Assembly: GCF_910592395.1 (NCBI RefSeq)
Contig: NC_088315.1
Span: 8,744,501-8,808,500, forward strand
From: Lineus longissimus
Taxonomy: Eukaryota; Nemertea; Pilidiophora; Heteronemertea; Lineidae
Direction of reading: 5' to 3'
DNA: 64,000 nt
Shown here: positions 13,201-22,613 of the stretch, one piece after another
Layout of the letters: each line of letters starts with the position of its first letter
How positions within the stretch are numbered: position 1 is the stretch's first letter
The notes under the pieces: generated by a model
Told to the model about the DNA's origin: nothing
Seen by the model: the letters and a program-made list of their open reading frames with translations, nothing else
Database searches by the model: none
Position numbers and translations under genes: made by a program

Positions 13201-15080
13201 CTTTTGATTGGCCTTTTGTGGTCGATTTGCGACCTTTGAAATATTTTTTTTCTTCTTGTCAGTCCTGCATACAATCATACAGTAGTACCATCAATTAAAG
13301 TTGCTTGAGTGCTTTATTAATAAAAATGGTTGGTTTCCGTCTCAAATTGCTGGTATAATAACTGGTATGACTAACACGACTAACAATATTGTTATCCTTA
13401 AATTTTCACTGCATTGCTGTGGATACATTAGAAATATGATCAATTATACTCAGGAGAAACCTACTTTTGTCGAAGATATTGTTTTTAGCACTGAACTATT
13501 ATTTTCGCCGCTGATATTATTCAACTTCCTTGGGGCATCTCATTGACAGGCCGGGCGATAATGTACCTTCCATGGGTTTTTTTCTGAAAGAGGATGTACG
13601 TTAATAAAATACAGAAATGTCACCCAGAGGTTACATTGTTGACCAAGACGGCTCCATGGCTGAGGTCAACAATGTTTTCGAGGTACGAGAACCGGTACAT
13701 CGCCAGACAAACAAGGGTATTATTTTCTATATCGTGCAGAAACGACACATTAAAAAACAAGAATATTGTGTTACATACATTTCTTCTCAAAAATAATTCA
13801 TGCCTCATAGGCCTATAGCGGGACTAAGAAAATGAAACACACAGCGAAGTGTTGCCCGATAAGAAATTATATTTTCTTAAAAGGAAACCAAAGTTAAAAC
13901 ATGATTGTATTTACGGGACCAAGGAAAAAACCAAGCGAAAGGTTGCCCGCAAGAATAAAGTTAACTTACAAGGCGGCCAAAGGTGTAGCATTTGTGGAGC
14001 CAAGGAAAACATGGAGAAATGTTTGCCCGCTCACGTGACTTGGATCAACCAATCTGATTCACGGATATTTTGCTAGAGGTGCTATAGGAGAAATTGTAGC
14101 GTTTTATTTTAATAAAACGATTAAAATAAACGATTAAAATCGTTTATTTTGATCTTTGGGCAGATTTTTACTGCAAGATGTTTCCTCGTTTTTGAGAGAT
14201 GCCGACAGAACTGTTCTATATTTCGAATATCACAAGGCAACTTTTACAAATGGAACAAAATAAACTTTTAATCACTACTTCCGTCACTAGCTTTCTAATA
14301 AACTCCTCAAACGCACGCATAGGGAACATAGGGCATGAGATATGTTGGATTTTCAGGGGCAAAAATAGCTTCTAGCTAGTCCGTGACTTCTCCAAGGTTG
14401 ATAGTAGAAAAGGTCGTTAAACATGAAATCATAAACAGAAACATGGCCAGTACGTTTATAGCAGGAAGTAAAACTTGTCTTGTAGAGCTTATCGGGAGCT
14501 ATTGGGCCGTCAATACGGATGGCACTTCCGCTCCACCATCTACAAGTCGTAAACATGTCTTCCCGAATAACATTTCGGACGATAAATAGATTTTTCCTCA
14601 ATAATCTTGGATGTTTTTCATCTCGTCGACAACATTCGGAACACGTTGTTACCTTTATACAGCCTAAGAAGGGTGTTATCGGTTGTTTAAGCCGGTTATA
14701 CGGTGGGACACCTGCGTGTAACGGACTATAGTCTGCTTGAAAAGTAAATGTCACTGTTCTTTGGCCGGTGTGCGTAAACACCACTTCAGCCGACTTCTTA
14801 AAACTTTGGTTTTACTACTACCAATAAGTTCCATTGATTTTCAGAATCGCCACCCAACGATTCTCATAGAAAAACCTGACGGACGTAAAAATTACAATAG
14901 TCGTCTTTCCAATACCATTTTATTCTCGCGTGGTGGAATCCTACATGTATTCTGTTTTGTTCTATTGATAATCGCACAGATGAATTCGATTTGCTGAAAA
15001 TTTAATTTGTTCTTTTATTCTTCTCATTTCAGTTATCAAAATTAGACGAAATTCGTCAGTTGTTACGGAAGCTACAGTAA
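1287..15080 (+). CDS. Elevenin (L11-type) neuropeptide precursor, 4 coding exons, 122 aa
   Basis: Coding exons are 1287-1378, 11000-11095, 12317-12449 and 15033-15080 (TAA). All junctions are GT-AG and phases join exactly (92+96+133+48 nt). The product opens with a signal peptide (MKYVHQIAISIAFLLLLL..., likely cleaved after TTCYA). The mature peptide follows as RHIDCRKYVFAPKCRGVSA and then a KR dibasic site. Two cysteines bracket eight residues and should form a ring. The block CRKYVFAPKCRGVSAKR matches what I know of the elevenin/L11 family: a Cys ring containing FAP, then CRG and KR. The alanine before KR means no amidation. The acidic spacer and the C-terminal helix ending LDEIRQLLRKLQ fit a prepropeptide. 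The ring is split by the 9.6-kb intron 1, which contains a GPCR gene. Expected role: a secreted neuropeptide acting on a class A GPCR. The alternative, another Cys-ring peptide, is unlikely. Confidence 0.86.
3036..3391. repeat. Foldback/MITE-like element with 16-bp inverted termini
   Basis: TTGAAACGAGCCAAAT at 3036-3051 has its exact reverse complement at 3376-3391, and internal copies of aaacgagcca lie nearby (3053-3066, 3257-3268). No transposase frame is present. It lies in intron 1 of the elevenin gene. Exact borders and target duplication were not resolved. Confidence 0.5.
4667..5052. mobile_element. Foldback MITE with 31-bp perfect inverted terminal repeats
   Basis: The left terminus at 4667-4697 (AAGCTAAGCGCACACGGGCG...) is exactly inverted at 5022-5052. 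Homology continues imperfectly inward through gaaaacatatgttttc-like segments, so each arm is about 60 bp. A further copy of the terminal motif lies at about 4926-4950, and a gctcgagggcaggktg segment is duplicated at about 4736 and 4840. No protein is encoded. It is non-autonomous and sits in intron 1 of the elevenin gene. Confidence 0.7.
6194..6564 (+). mobile_element. 371-bp MITE, copy 1 of 3, with promoter-like motifs
   Basis: The ends are AATAGCATTCCGC and GCGGAATGCTATT, a perfect 13-bp inverted pair. Nearly identical copies occur at 36793-37168 (same strand) and 43771-44142 (opposite strand), which defines the element. Reading left to right it contains TGACGTCA (CRE-like), CAGCTG, CACGTG and, near the right end, CTATAAATAG (TATA-like). 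There is no coding capacity. This copy ends about 855 bp upstream of the nested GPCR start, with the TATA-like box pointing towards it. Confidence 0.8.
6895..6960. repeat. Fragment of the GAC-rich 1.1-kb element family
   Basis: A gacgacgacggacgacggac run followed by a ctcacc...ggtgagc inverted pair matches the right end of the long elements at 39958-41090 and 50818-51977. It is a short decayed remnant. Confidence 0.45.
7420..8553 (+). CDS. Class A GPCR, FMRFamide-receptor-like, intronless
   Basis: The single exon gives 377 aa from the first Met; Met24 is an alternative start. Seven hydrophobic segments are visible (roughly 71-95, 104-126, 152-177, 196-217, 245-273, 297-322 and 333-355). Class A landmarks: N88 in TM1, LAVAD (D115) in TM2, ERY (174-176) closing TM3, and NFFLY in place of NPxxY in TM7. 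The block after TM3, ERYVAVCKPHKAKSICT followed by GRAKK, is characteristic of the FMRFamide-receptor-like peptide GPCRs. As in that group, I see no Cys at the usual TM3 top position, while C160 lies deeper. An N-glycosylation site (NAS) is in the N-terminus. The gene lies wholly within intron 1 of the elevenin gene on the same strand. No evidence makes it the elevenin receptor, and the ligand is unknown. Intronlessness fits a retrogene-derived or lineage-expanded receptor. Confidence 0.85.
   Translation: MHQPKLFWLPNHNHGINHQIASEMAADGTQGDVFMEVQTENASVVSIGICHTWDLLTRNSLDTPLDYFFFFNTVPLTLFLIAIGLIANFLAYVVLSKEMKKSSTLFLLKFLAVADSSILVSVLPVFPFVDIYRYTGRFESYIEFFILPYETYISALPWVCKTSGLYGIVLVTVERYVAVCKPHKAKSICTVGRAKKVTAAIVIFSVVFNSPQFVLSYVEYEYDICSGRTKPVLYVYSYWEDYYFTTIYDMGLTVFTLFLFPFSVCLVLNVILIKSLFSSSGRGIQETNKRDRESRVLLIRVIVLVTAFLVLELPRELVMLCISYIENDFLSAVNPLLHSTMILNSVVNFFLYFLTGRRFRKIFWQLFKCRGNSRLED
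8573..8622 (+). repeat. Short fragment of the 1.1-kb element family
   Basis: The motif tgaccttgaaaagtaggtca with its context matches the internal units of the elements at 39958-41090 and 50818-51977. It lies directly after the GPCR stop codon, probably in its 3' UTR. Confidence 0.45.
8751..8852 (-). repeat. Dispersed repeat, inverted relative to 11893-12003
   Basis: The reverse complement of this segment (gtgcattgt ... atcctgtttggagaa ... cggtcctaccggaa ... catatctta) matches 11893-12003. A more degenerate relative may lie at about 14365-14400. No coding potential. Confidence 0.55.
9203..9315 (+). repeat. Dispersed repeat, copy 1, with a long poly-C run
   Basis: The segment acagagacaggctaacttgt to atgcgatacc is repeated at 10511-10611 with about 90% identity by eye. 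This copy has an uninterrupted C run at about 9280-9297 where the other has mixed sequence, which suggests slippage. Confidence 0.6.
10511..10611 (+). repeat. Dispersed repeat, copy 2
   Basis: Direct copy of 9203-9315 (acagagacagactaacttgt ... ccagccatgtgattgtggca ... atgcgatacc). It lies upstream of elevenin exon 2. Confidence 0.6.
10903..10930 (+). repeat. (CA)n microsatellite
   Basis: Short interrupted CA tract just upstream of elevenin exon 2. Confidence 0.8.
11893..12003 (+). repeat. Dispersed repeat, plus-strand copy
   Basis: Inverted partner of 8751-8852, located in intron 2 of the elevenin gene. Confidence 0.55.
12682..12926 (+). mobile_element. Palindrome-rich MITE-like repeat, internally deleted copy
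   Basis: This 245-bp block is the reverse complement of 28516-28976 but lacks about 200 bp of that copy's interior. Both are built of recurrent motifs such as tgtttggcaagccggct and their inverses (at least five per copy), so they should fold strongly. No protein is encoded. This copy sits in intron 3 of the elevenin gene. Confidence 0.65.
12930..15032. other. Elevenin intron 3 remainder; no gene seen
   Basis: Nothing convincingly coding is present. At 14112-14152 there is a short palindrome built from aaacgattaaaa and its inverse. At 13850-14040 there are imperfect repeats of ccaaggaaaa...tgcccgc. Otherwise the sequence is unremarkable and A/T-rich. Confidence 0.4.
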
Positions 15081-15503
15081 CGCATCCGCAGTGCTAGTTG
15101 CCGCGAGACAGCTACGAAAGTATTTGTCCGGCCTGGCTTATTTTTCTACTAATGGAAATTGAACAGCCGCATCACACCAGATTCACTAGACATCGATACG
15201 GGCATCGGTTATCCCTGACGTTTCATTGGATGATACTCAATGTTTAGAGAAGGAATTTCCTGCTACCAGCCAATCGGATTACAGAATTTACATTCATTTG
15301 CTTCATCTGATGGATTATTATTTTTTAATTATACATGTATACATGACGTCACTTCGAAAGGCCGAAGACAAAATCACTCGTGCATGGGACGTAATTATAT
15401 GTAACTACAAGAAATCGGAATTCTTCTTGTAAAATATAAATTGATGTACCGAGTTCTCTGGATAACTTGATAAGGCAATTATCGTGGATACCCAAGCAGG
15501 GAC

Positions 15504-15509
15504 AATAAA
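15504..15509 (+). terminator. Candidate polyadenylation signal of the elevenin gene
   Basis: AATAAA lies 424 nt after the elevenin stop codon and is the first canonical hexamer I noticed downstream on this strand. The position is plausible, but no cleavage site is proven. Confidence 0.4.
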
Positions 15510-17047
15510 ACTACGATAATGAACTTTTTACCTCCATGTCATAACAGACTGTAAAAATAACCTTTAAAACGCGTATTCTTGTGTTCCCCATGGTGTTTCC
15601 TATTTGCACACCACACGTTTTACTGGTGTTTCCTGAACGTCACCGTGTGTTTTGTAAGCGTTCATTCCGCAACCGCAACGGGCGTTCTCAACACTGTGCC
15701 ATGGCCTCCACAGAGTTACTATTAAGCCACATAAGACTGAAAAATATTCATTGATCATCCCTGCCCGCCCCTCAGTATTGGTAGACCGATGTTCTTTTCA
15801 AATTATGCTTTGTTCAGAGTATTGCCAATAAAACGCACGGTTGCCGGCGCTGTGACAAGATAATCGCCGGTTTTAATCATTACAAGATTTTTATTCAAAA
15901 CAATTCGTTTCAAAGATGTCCTCCGTATTTGACGGTGTAGAGTGAAACCCGCGCTTTTACAAATAAACTTTTTTGAACGTTTCAACGGAAAAATCCTTAT
16001 TGGATTTTCAAATAACATAAACTAATATGCACCCCACCCCATAAGGCTACATCAGCGAAATGAAAAACCTGAATCTCAAAAAAAACATTTTTTTCATTTT
16101 AGCGAAAAATCTCTACGGGGTTGGCCGAAAACCCTTTTAAGGTTTTTCAAAAGCTCAAAACCCCTTTTTTCTAAGAATGTGTCTCTGCCTGTGAGAAGCC
16201 TTCACCTTAGTTTTGATATATATGTAAACTGCCTGAAGGCACGCACTGCTGATATTGTAAAATCATATCGGGAATGGTGTTAAAATTGTCCGGTGCTTTA
16301 CCAAGCGCGGTGCCAGTAATCGAGCGCACTATGTACATGTTTGTTATGAAGAAAATAGTGGAAATCTCTGTTAATATGTCCTCGACCTCGGAGAACAGTA
16401 AGATTAAGGTCAGTTTAGGTTTTAGGCAATAATGACAAAAACGTGAATTTCTTCTCATGCCGCCTGTAATGTTTATCACCGCGGTTTCGATTACCGTACG
16501 AATGACCCAGCGATGCCTTCTTGCGGATAACATGGTCTCCAGAAAAGTGCTAACCTGTGACACATGAGCAAATTGTCAACAGACTAGGTGGTTGCCAATA
16601 CCAAATAGCACCAGCAGCGCTCCGCTCCTATGGCAGAGGTTGAAAAAGTGCCCGATTCTAGCAGGGCGGTTTTTTGGCCAACCTATGGTGTGTTGGTGAG
16701 ATTGTTCATTGAGAAACCACGTGGTAAATATACTGATGTTCAAAAATGTGATATTCGAGCTGAGCTCAGTTCAGTCCCGAACCATTCGCAATCGGTGTCT
16801 GGTGAGATAATAAACAAGGTATAAAGTACTTACTATTTTCTACTCCCGCTTTATTTCTTTTTCTGTTCTTAGGTAACACAAAATATGCTATAAGATGATC
16901 AGCAAGTTGCCGTCGGTGGAAATTCACCAACTGCGGTTTTCACCGTCATTTACCTCGAAACAATAGGCAGTTTTCGCAAAGCCCCCACCCTAACGAGGCT
17001 CTTTTGCTCGGGGTAGGTACACAGGAGAAAAGCTATAGAAGAGAAAT
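15510..17047. other. Intergenic, no gene seen
   Basis: Short open frames lack protein-like composition. The stretch 16070-16180 resembles the A/T-rich segments near 770-910 and 2400-2510 (aaaacccttttaaggttttt-like), probably one decayed repeat family. Confidence 0.4.
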
Positions 17048-18661
17048 ACCTTCACATCAACAGTAAAGGTGTCCAATATACAGGGAAAGAACCTTCACAA
17101 GAACAGTAAAAGTGTCCAATATACAGGGGAAATACCTTCACAAGAACAGAAGAGGTTTCAATATACAGGGGAAATACCTTCACAAGAGCAGAAGAGGTTC
17201 CAATATACAGGGGAAATACCTTCACAAGAACAGTAGAGGTTCCAATATACAGAGGAAATACCTTCACAAGAACAGTAGAGGTTCCAATATACAGAGGAAA
17301 TACCTTCACAAGAGCAGAAGAGGTTCCAATATACAGGGGAAATACCTTCACAAGAACAGTAGAGGTTCCAATATACAGAGGAAATACCTTCACCAGAACA
17401 GTAGAGGTTGCAATTTACAGGGGAAATACCTTCACAAGAACAGAAGAGGTTCCAATATACAGACGAAATACCTTCACAAGAACAGTAGTGGTTTCAATAT
17501 ACAGGGGAAATACCTTCACAAGAACAGAAGAGGTTCCAATATACAGACGAAATGCCTTCACAAGAACAGTAGAGGTTCCAATATACAGGGGAAATACCTT
17601 CACAAGAACAGAAGAGGTTCCAATATACAGACGAAATACCTTCACAAGAACAGTAGAGGTTCCAATATACAGGGGAAATACCTTCACAAGAACAGAAGAG
17701 GTTCCAATATACAGACGAAATACCTTCACAAGAACAGTAGAGGTTCCAATATACAGGGGAAATACCTTCACAAGAACAGTAGAGGTTCCAATATACAGGG
17801 GAAATACCTTCACAAGAATAGTAGAGGTTCCAATATACAGGGGAAATACCTTCACAAGAACAGTAGAGGTTGCAATTTACAGGGGAAATACCTTCACAAG
17901 AACAGAAGTTGTTCCAATATACAGACGAAATACCTTCACAAGAACAGTAGTGGTTTCAATATACAGAGGAAATACCTTCACAAGAACAGTAGAGGTTCCA
18001 ATATACAGAGGAAATACCTTCACAAGAACAGTGGCGGTTCCAATATACAGGGGAAATACCTTCACAAGAGCAGAAGAGGTTCCAATATACAGAGGAAATA
18101 CCTTCACAAGAACGGTAGAGGTTCCAATATACAGAGGAAATACCTTCACAAGAACAGAAGAGGTTCCAATATACAGGGGAAATACCTTCACAAGAACAGA
18201 AGAGGTTCCAATATACAGGGGAAATACCTTCACAAGAACAGAAGTGGTTCCAATATACAGGGGAGGTACATTCACAAGAACACTAGAGGTTCCAATATAC
18301 AGGGGAAATACCTTCACAAGAACAGTAGAGGTTCCAATATACAGGGGAAATACCTTCACAAGAACAGAAGAGGTTCCAATATACAGGGGAAATACCTTCA
18401 CAAGAACAGTAGAGGTTCCAATATACAGGGGAAATACCTTCACAAGAACAGAAGAGGTTCCGATATACAGAGGAAATACCTTCACAAGAATAGTAGAGGT
18501 TCCAATATACAGGGGAAATACCTTCACAAGAACAGAAGAGGTTCCAATATACAGGGGAAATACCTTCACAAGAACAAAAGAGGTTCTAATATACAGAGAA
18601 AATACCTTCACAAGAGCAGTAGAGGTTCCAATGCACAGGGGAAATACCTTCACAAGAACAT
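17048..18661 (+). repeat. 42-bp minisatellite, about 38 units
   Basis: The unit is ggttccaatatacaggggaa followed by ataccttcacaagaacagwaga, 42 bp in total. Variation is mostly at two positions (ggggaaa/agacgaaa and gaagag/gtagag). At 17440-17770 these alternate, giving an 84-bp higher-order period. Because 42 is divisible by 3 and the unit lacks stops in several frames, long open frames appear on both strands (up to 527 codons at 17112-18695). There is no signal peptide, splice context or composition bias that favours one frame, so I call this non-coding. Confidence 0.9.
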
Positions 18662-19174
18662 GCACAGTAACGGCAGCATTCCCGCACAAGCGTGACTAGT
18701 TTTGAAGTATAATGTGAGATGGGAGAGACCCCTATTGGCATCTATGTTACCTTGCCTACCTTAAGGGAATTTCGCCTGGTGTCCTAGGGCCATTTAAACG
18801 ATCTGAATTGGTTGTGGGGATCTATTCATTCAATCAATTCTCCACTTAACTATTTTAGTTACTTGTAAGACCACAAAGAACTGATGAAATTGACGTGTTA
18901 AATGAAGCATCCTCTGATCAAAAAGCCATCAATCGATGAACAGTTTAGCATAAAATGCGATTATTTCGGTGATTGGTGAGAGGCACTTTAACGGGGTTTT
19001 TTATGCTAAGGTTAATTATTGCGTCCATTCATTATATCAACATATGAAATCATAACGTCTGTTCATTCTTCTTGTGTTATACCACGGGTGGAAGTACACG
19101 CAAAACCCGCATCGTTCTAGATGTTTATGATATGCTACGACGTGATTTTCTGTCTAAAACACCATTCAATCCTG
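18662..19174. other. Spacer between two tandem arrays, nothing recognised
   Basis: No coding frame or repeat stands out. Confidence 0.4.
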
Positions 19175-19445
19175 TGATGCTCAGTGATTCTCTGTCTACA
19201 ACATCAAACAAGTTCAAATCCCGTGATTCTCAGTGATTCTCTGTCCACAACATCAAACAAGTTCAAATCCCGTGATTCTCAGTGATTCTCTGTCCACAAC
19301 ATCAAACAAGTACAAATCCCGTGATTCTCAGTGATTCTCTGTCCACAACATCAAACAAGTTCAAATCCCGTGATTCTCAGTGATACCCTGTCCACAACAT
19401 CAAACAAGTTCAAATCCCGTGATTCTCAGTGATTCTCTGGCTGCA
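19175..19445 (+). repeat. 49-bp tandem repeat, about 5.5 units
   Basis: Units of gttcaaatcccgtgattctc + agtgattctctgtccacaac + atcaaacaa recur at 19211, 19260, 19309, 19359 and 19408 with very few changes. Degenerate gtgatt-rich sequence continues to about 19625, just upstream of the lectin gene. Confidence 0.85.
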
Positions 19446-19686
19446 CCAAAAAACTAGTTGAAATAACGTGATTTCAGTGATTCGTTGCTAACGGCAACAA
19501 CAAACCAATTCACGGATTCTAGTGATATCGGAGATTCCCATTTCAAAATAACAAAAAGTTGTGATTCCAGTTGTAGAATCAGTGATTCGCAACATAACAA
19601 GTCAAAATTCCAGTGATTTTCAATGATATTTTGTTCTCCTCTCGGCAATATCACGGCATCTCCTGCTTAACACACACTCCTGCAAA

Positions 19687-21739
19687 ATGCAGACCGTGCC
19701 ACCCTTGGTAGCTTTTTTACTTCTCATAAACTTCCTAAATACAGGAGATTGTGTTCTCAAATCGTTCGAGAAAAAGTTCAAGAAGTTCGCAACCAACCGG
19801 AAATCCTCGGTAAAATGGCAGCCCTACAAAACACTCACTACGCGCTCTTTTCTGGATTGTGCAGCACCATGTTCGTTCGAATCTGAATGTGTTGGTGTCT
19901 TGTTCTCGCGAGATCACGCCGGAACGAGAATGACGTGTAAACTCTACCAGACGTCAATTTCAAAGGCCCTGACGGCAAATGAAGTGGCAAAGGTGTTTTC
20001 CATCGATCGAGGTTAGTACAAGTCATCGGCATTCTCCGTTCTTTTGTCGAAGAGGGCAAGAAGGTGCGTCGATTATACTTGATCCTGGACACTGGATTTT
20101 GCACGCTGGATTTTCTATTTTAGTCATTGGATTGCACCGCCTGGATTTTGCAATATTATCCCCAGGCAATGACAAACATGGCCTTATCCACGGTCGGGTT
20201 GGAACTACAGTGAACAGGTTTATTGGATATTTTAAAAATCATCATAGAGATAGAGTGACAATAGCCCATCTCCATAATCTGAAATTGAATCCCCCAGTTT
20301 TCAGAGCGAAAACTGCTCAGAATGAGGCAATTGAATTATAGTAGTAGCAATACTGGCCCCACGTTTCGGTGTGGCTGCCCAGTCAATCGAATCTCATTGC
20401 CTGGGGACGAGATCGAAATATCCAGGCGGTGCAGTCCGATGACTAAAAATGAAGAATCCAGCAAGCAAAATCCATTGTCCAGGATCCAGTTAATTTGAAC
20501 ATCCATTGACACCAGAGTACTTATACATGAGTTACAATCATTCAATTTCAGCATGTCCATCAACTTACAAAATCCGCCTTACGGACAAAATGGGGGTGCA
20601 GCGTCGCTATCGGTTCATGATCAGCCCATATCAGACCTGGGGCAGCGCGAGGGCCAAGTGCATCTCGTATAAAGGACGCCTTGCAGAGATGGACACCAAA
20701 TATGAATACATCAGGGTCTATCAGTATCTAATCAGCATCAAGAAAAGTGGAAAATACAGTAGGTGGCTGTATCCCTTTCTCGATCCTAGAACATTTTATG
20801 TGTTTCCCGGTATTTCCCTGGAGTATTTCAGCAATTTTCACCCAAAAGACCCAAGAAAACCCCCCCAATACAAGCCAGCCACTAAGTGTTCATAATATTT
20901 CATCGATAGATCCCTTACCGACCAAAAGCCGGTCAAGCCGCCACAGGTTGCATATTTGTGTTGGTTGAAGAACCCCAAAATGATTTTTTTAAAGCCCAAT
21001 AAACATTTATTGTTAAAAGTGAATGAGACGTAAGATGCAGGATTGATTTGTTGAAAAAAAATTTTTTTTAAATCTATTAAACCAAAACAACACGAAAATA
21101 AACATTACAAAACAGAAACACACCTCTAATAAATATTGCCGTTAAGGAAACCTATCACGAAACGCTTATAAAAATTGGGGAGTTTTGAACAATCAAACTA
21201 AACTCAATGTCAAAGTGGCCTGAATGTGACATGGAGGATAGGCCTATGGCCAGCGGGGGACTAGAGTTACTTTCACATCAACAACTGTTGCCCTAGAATC
21301 AAACCGGTTCAAGTGTTTGAAATGTCCATGGATAGAATGTCCGTTAAACAAAGAATTCTATCATGCGCTTTAACCTCTGCGCTATTGACAATAATGGCTT
21401 CAAAGGAACCATATACCATAATCGATGAAAATACAATAGGCCGGACACTTTTTCCAGTGAGACATTTTCTACTTCTACACCGGTTTGCATCGTTAAATTT
21501 CAGATATACCGCAAAACTGGTGGATAGGCGGCATCAACCGCCATGGCGCTGCCTTCGACTTCCGGTGGGACGGGACTGGAATTAAAGTGGACAACAAGAC
21601 TATTTTTTGGGCGAAAGGTGAACCCAACGGTGTCAAGGGCGAGCAGGGTTATGGTATGAGGTTGTGGTTGCTCAAGAGCTATATGGTGGACGACGCGCCT
21701 ACGTCAGGCAGGGGTCATTACATCTGTGAATGCTACTAA
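19687..21739 (+). CDS. Secreted PAN/apple plus C-type lectin protein, 3 exons, 255 aa
   Basis: Exons are 19687-20011, 20552-20758 and 21504-21739 (TAA), in continuous phase (325+207+236 nt). A signal peptide (MQTVPPLVAFLLLINFLN) is followed by a PAN/apple-like module with Cys spacing DCAAPCSFESEC and a closing TCKLY. Next comes a C-type lectin fold: ACPSTYK, TWGSARAKCISYKGRLAEMD, then NWWIGGINRHGAAFDFRWDG. It ends with a WAKGEPN loop, MVDD and the terminal HYICECY. The EPN triplet is the calcium/sugar-binding signature linked to mannose-type specificity, but the usual WND is replaced by MVDD, so binding is uncertain. The donor at 20758 (CA|GTAGGT) is weaker than the others; a slightly earlier GT would also keep phase. 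Likely an extracellular recognition or adhesion protein. Confidence 0.8.
20081..20487. mobile_element. Foldback element with roughly 100-bp inverted arms in the lectin intron
   Basis: The segment gatcctggacactggatttt ... ccccaggcaatga at 20081-20175 recurs inverted at about 20390-20487. It fills most of lectin intron 1 (20012-20551). No transposase is present. Confidence 0.65.
21310..21485 (+). repeat. Dispersed repeat shared with 26371-26550
   Basis: Both segments run from gtttgaaatgtcc through gaatgt.cgg..aaacaaag, a gcctcta-like centre and gccggacactttt to ctacttctacaccgg. Identity is about 70-75% by eye. It is probably an old non-autonomous element, located here in lectin intron 2. Confidence 0.55.
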
Positions 21740-22613
21740 AAAGATCGGAGGACAAATTTGAGCGTGGCTCCTTGGTACATTGGTGACAGTGACACATTCG
21801 GTTAGACGTATTAGAAGTGTAAGGAAAAGCGCGTTTATGGAAAACAGTTTAATTACACGTTCACTGCACGAATGTATAGCACCATATATCGAGTTGCGAA
21901 CCGGGGTTGCGAACAGGACCAGGCTGGCGGGTCTCTGTAATAAAATTGAGACCGGGCGTACAAACTGGAATACTGCATTGAGTATGACTACAATTATATT
22001 TTCCTGGACCACCAGTAATTACGAACGGCGTTTTCCTTTAGGTATCGGATCAACAAAGTCTCATTCAAAGTCGATATGATGGCTTGGATAACGACTGCGT
22101 TGCAAACGCCATATGCACGTGTCCAATTGGAAATAAAAATGATGAAGGTGAAATATGTTTTTATGAAAACGTTAATCAATTCATTTATATCGATATACAC
22201 GGAAATACGCATTTACAGAGTCCGGCGTCGATTTGCATAGAAGTGAGTAACGATGAAATTGTGTAATTGATCGTGAATAAATCGGCAACTCTTATGTCGG
22301 ATATATGTAGAATGTACAACATACAGAAATCATCAGTTCATTCCGAAGCAAAGATGCCGCCAAGACAAAACAATGTCGTGGATAACGAAAATAAAATAGT
22401 CTGGGACTAGTCCCCGTGTGGTCAATGGTATTAGCCTACACAATTGAGAGCACAAACATGCGCATGCCTGGACTCCCCGACACGTGTATGACATTTTTAC
22501 CATGAGGCCCACTTCAGGTTGACCGGCCCGCCCCCTCCCACTACGATCGGGACGGGCCGAGCGGATCGGAGCCTATTTCGAGTGGCTACACTTCATGGTG
22601 AAAAACATATGCA
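21740..22613. other. Intergenic between convergent genes, no gene seen
   Basis: This holds the 3' flanks of the lectin gene (plus) and the transporter gene (minus). An AATAAA on the plus strand at about 22275 could serve the lectin mRNA. Nothing else was recognised. Confidence 0.4.

Noticed and set aside
17048-18661. Resemblance to a CRISPR array
   Set aside because: There are no unique spacers; the units are contiguous near-identical 42-mers in an intron-bearing animal genome with no cas genes.
17112-18695. 527-codon open frame NIQGKYLHKN-type repeat protein
   Set aside because: The openness follows from a stop-free 42-bp unit. Another plus frame and the minus strand are equally open, with no signal peptide, splice context or frame-specific constraint.
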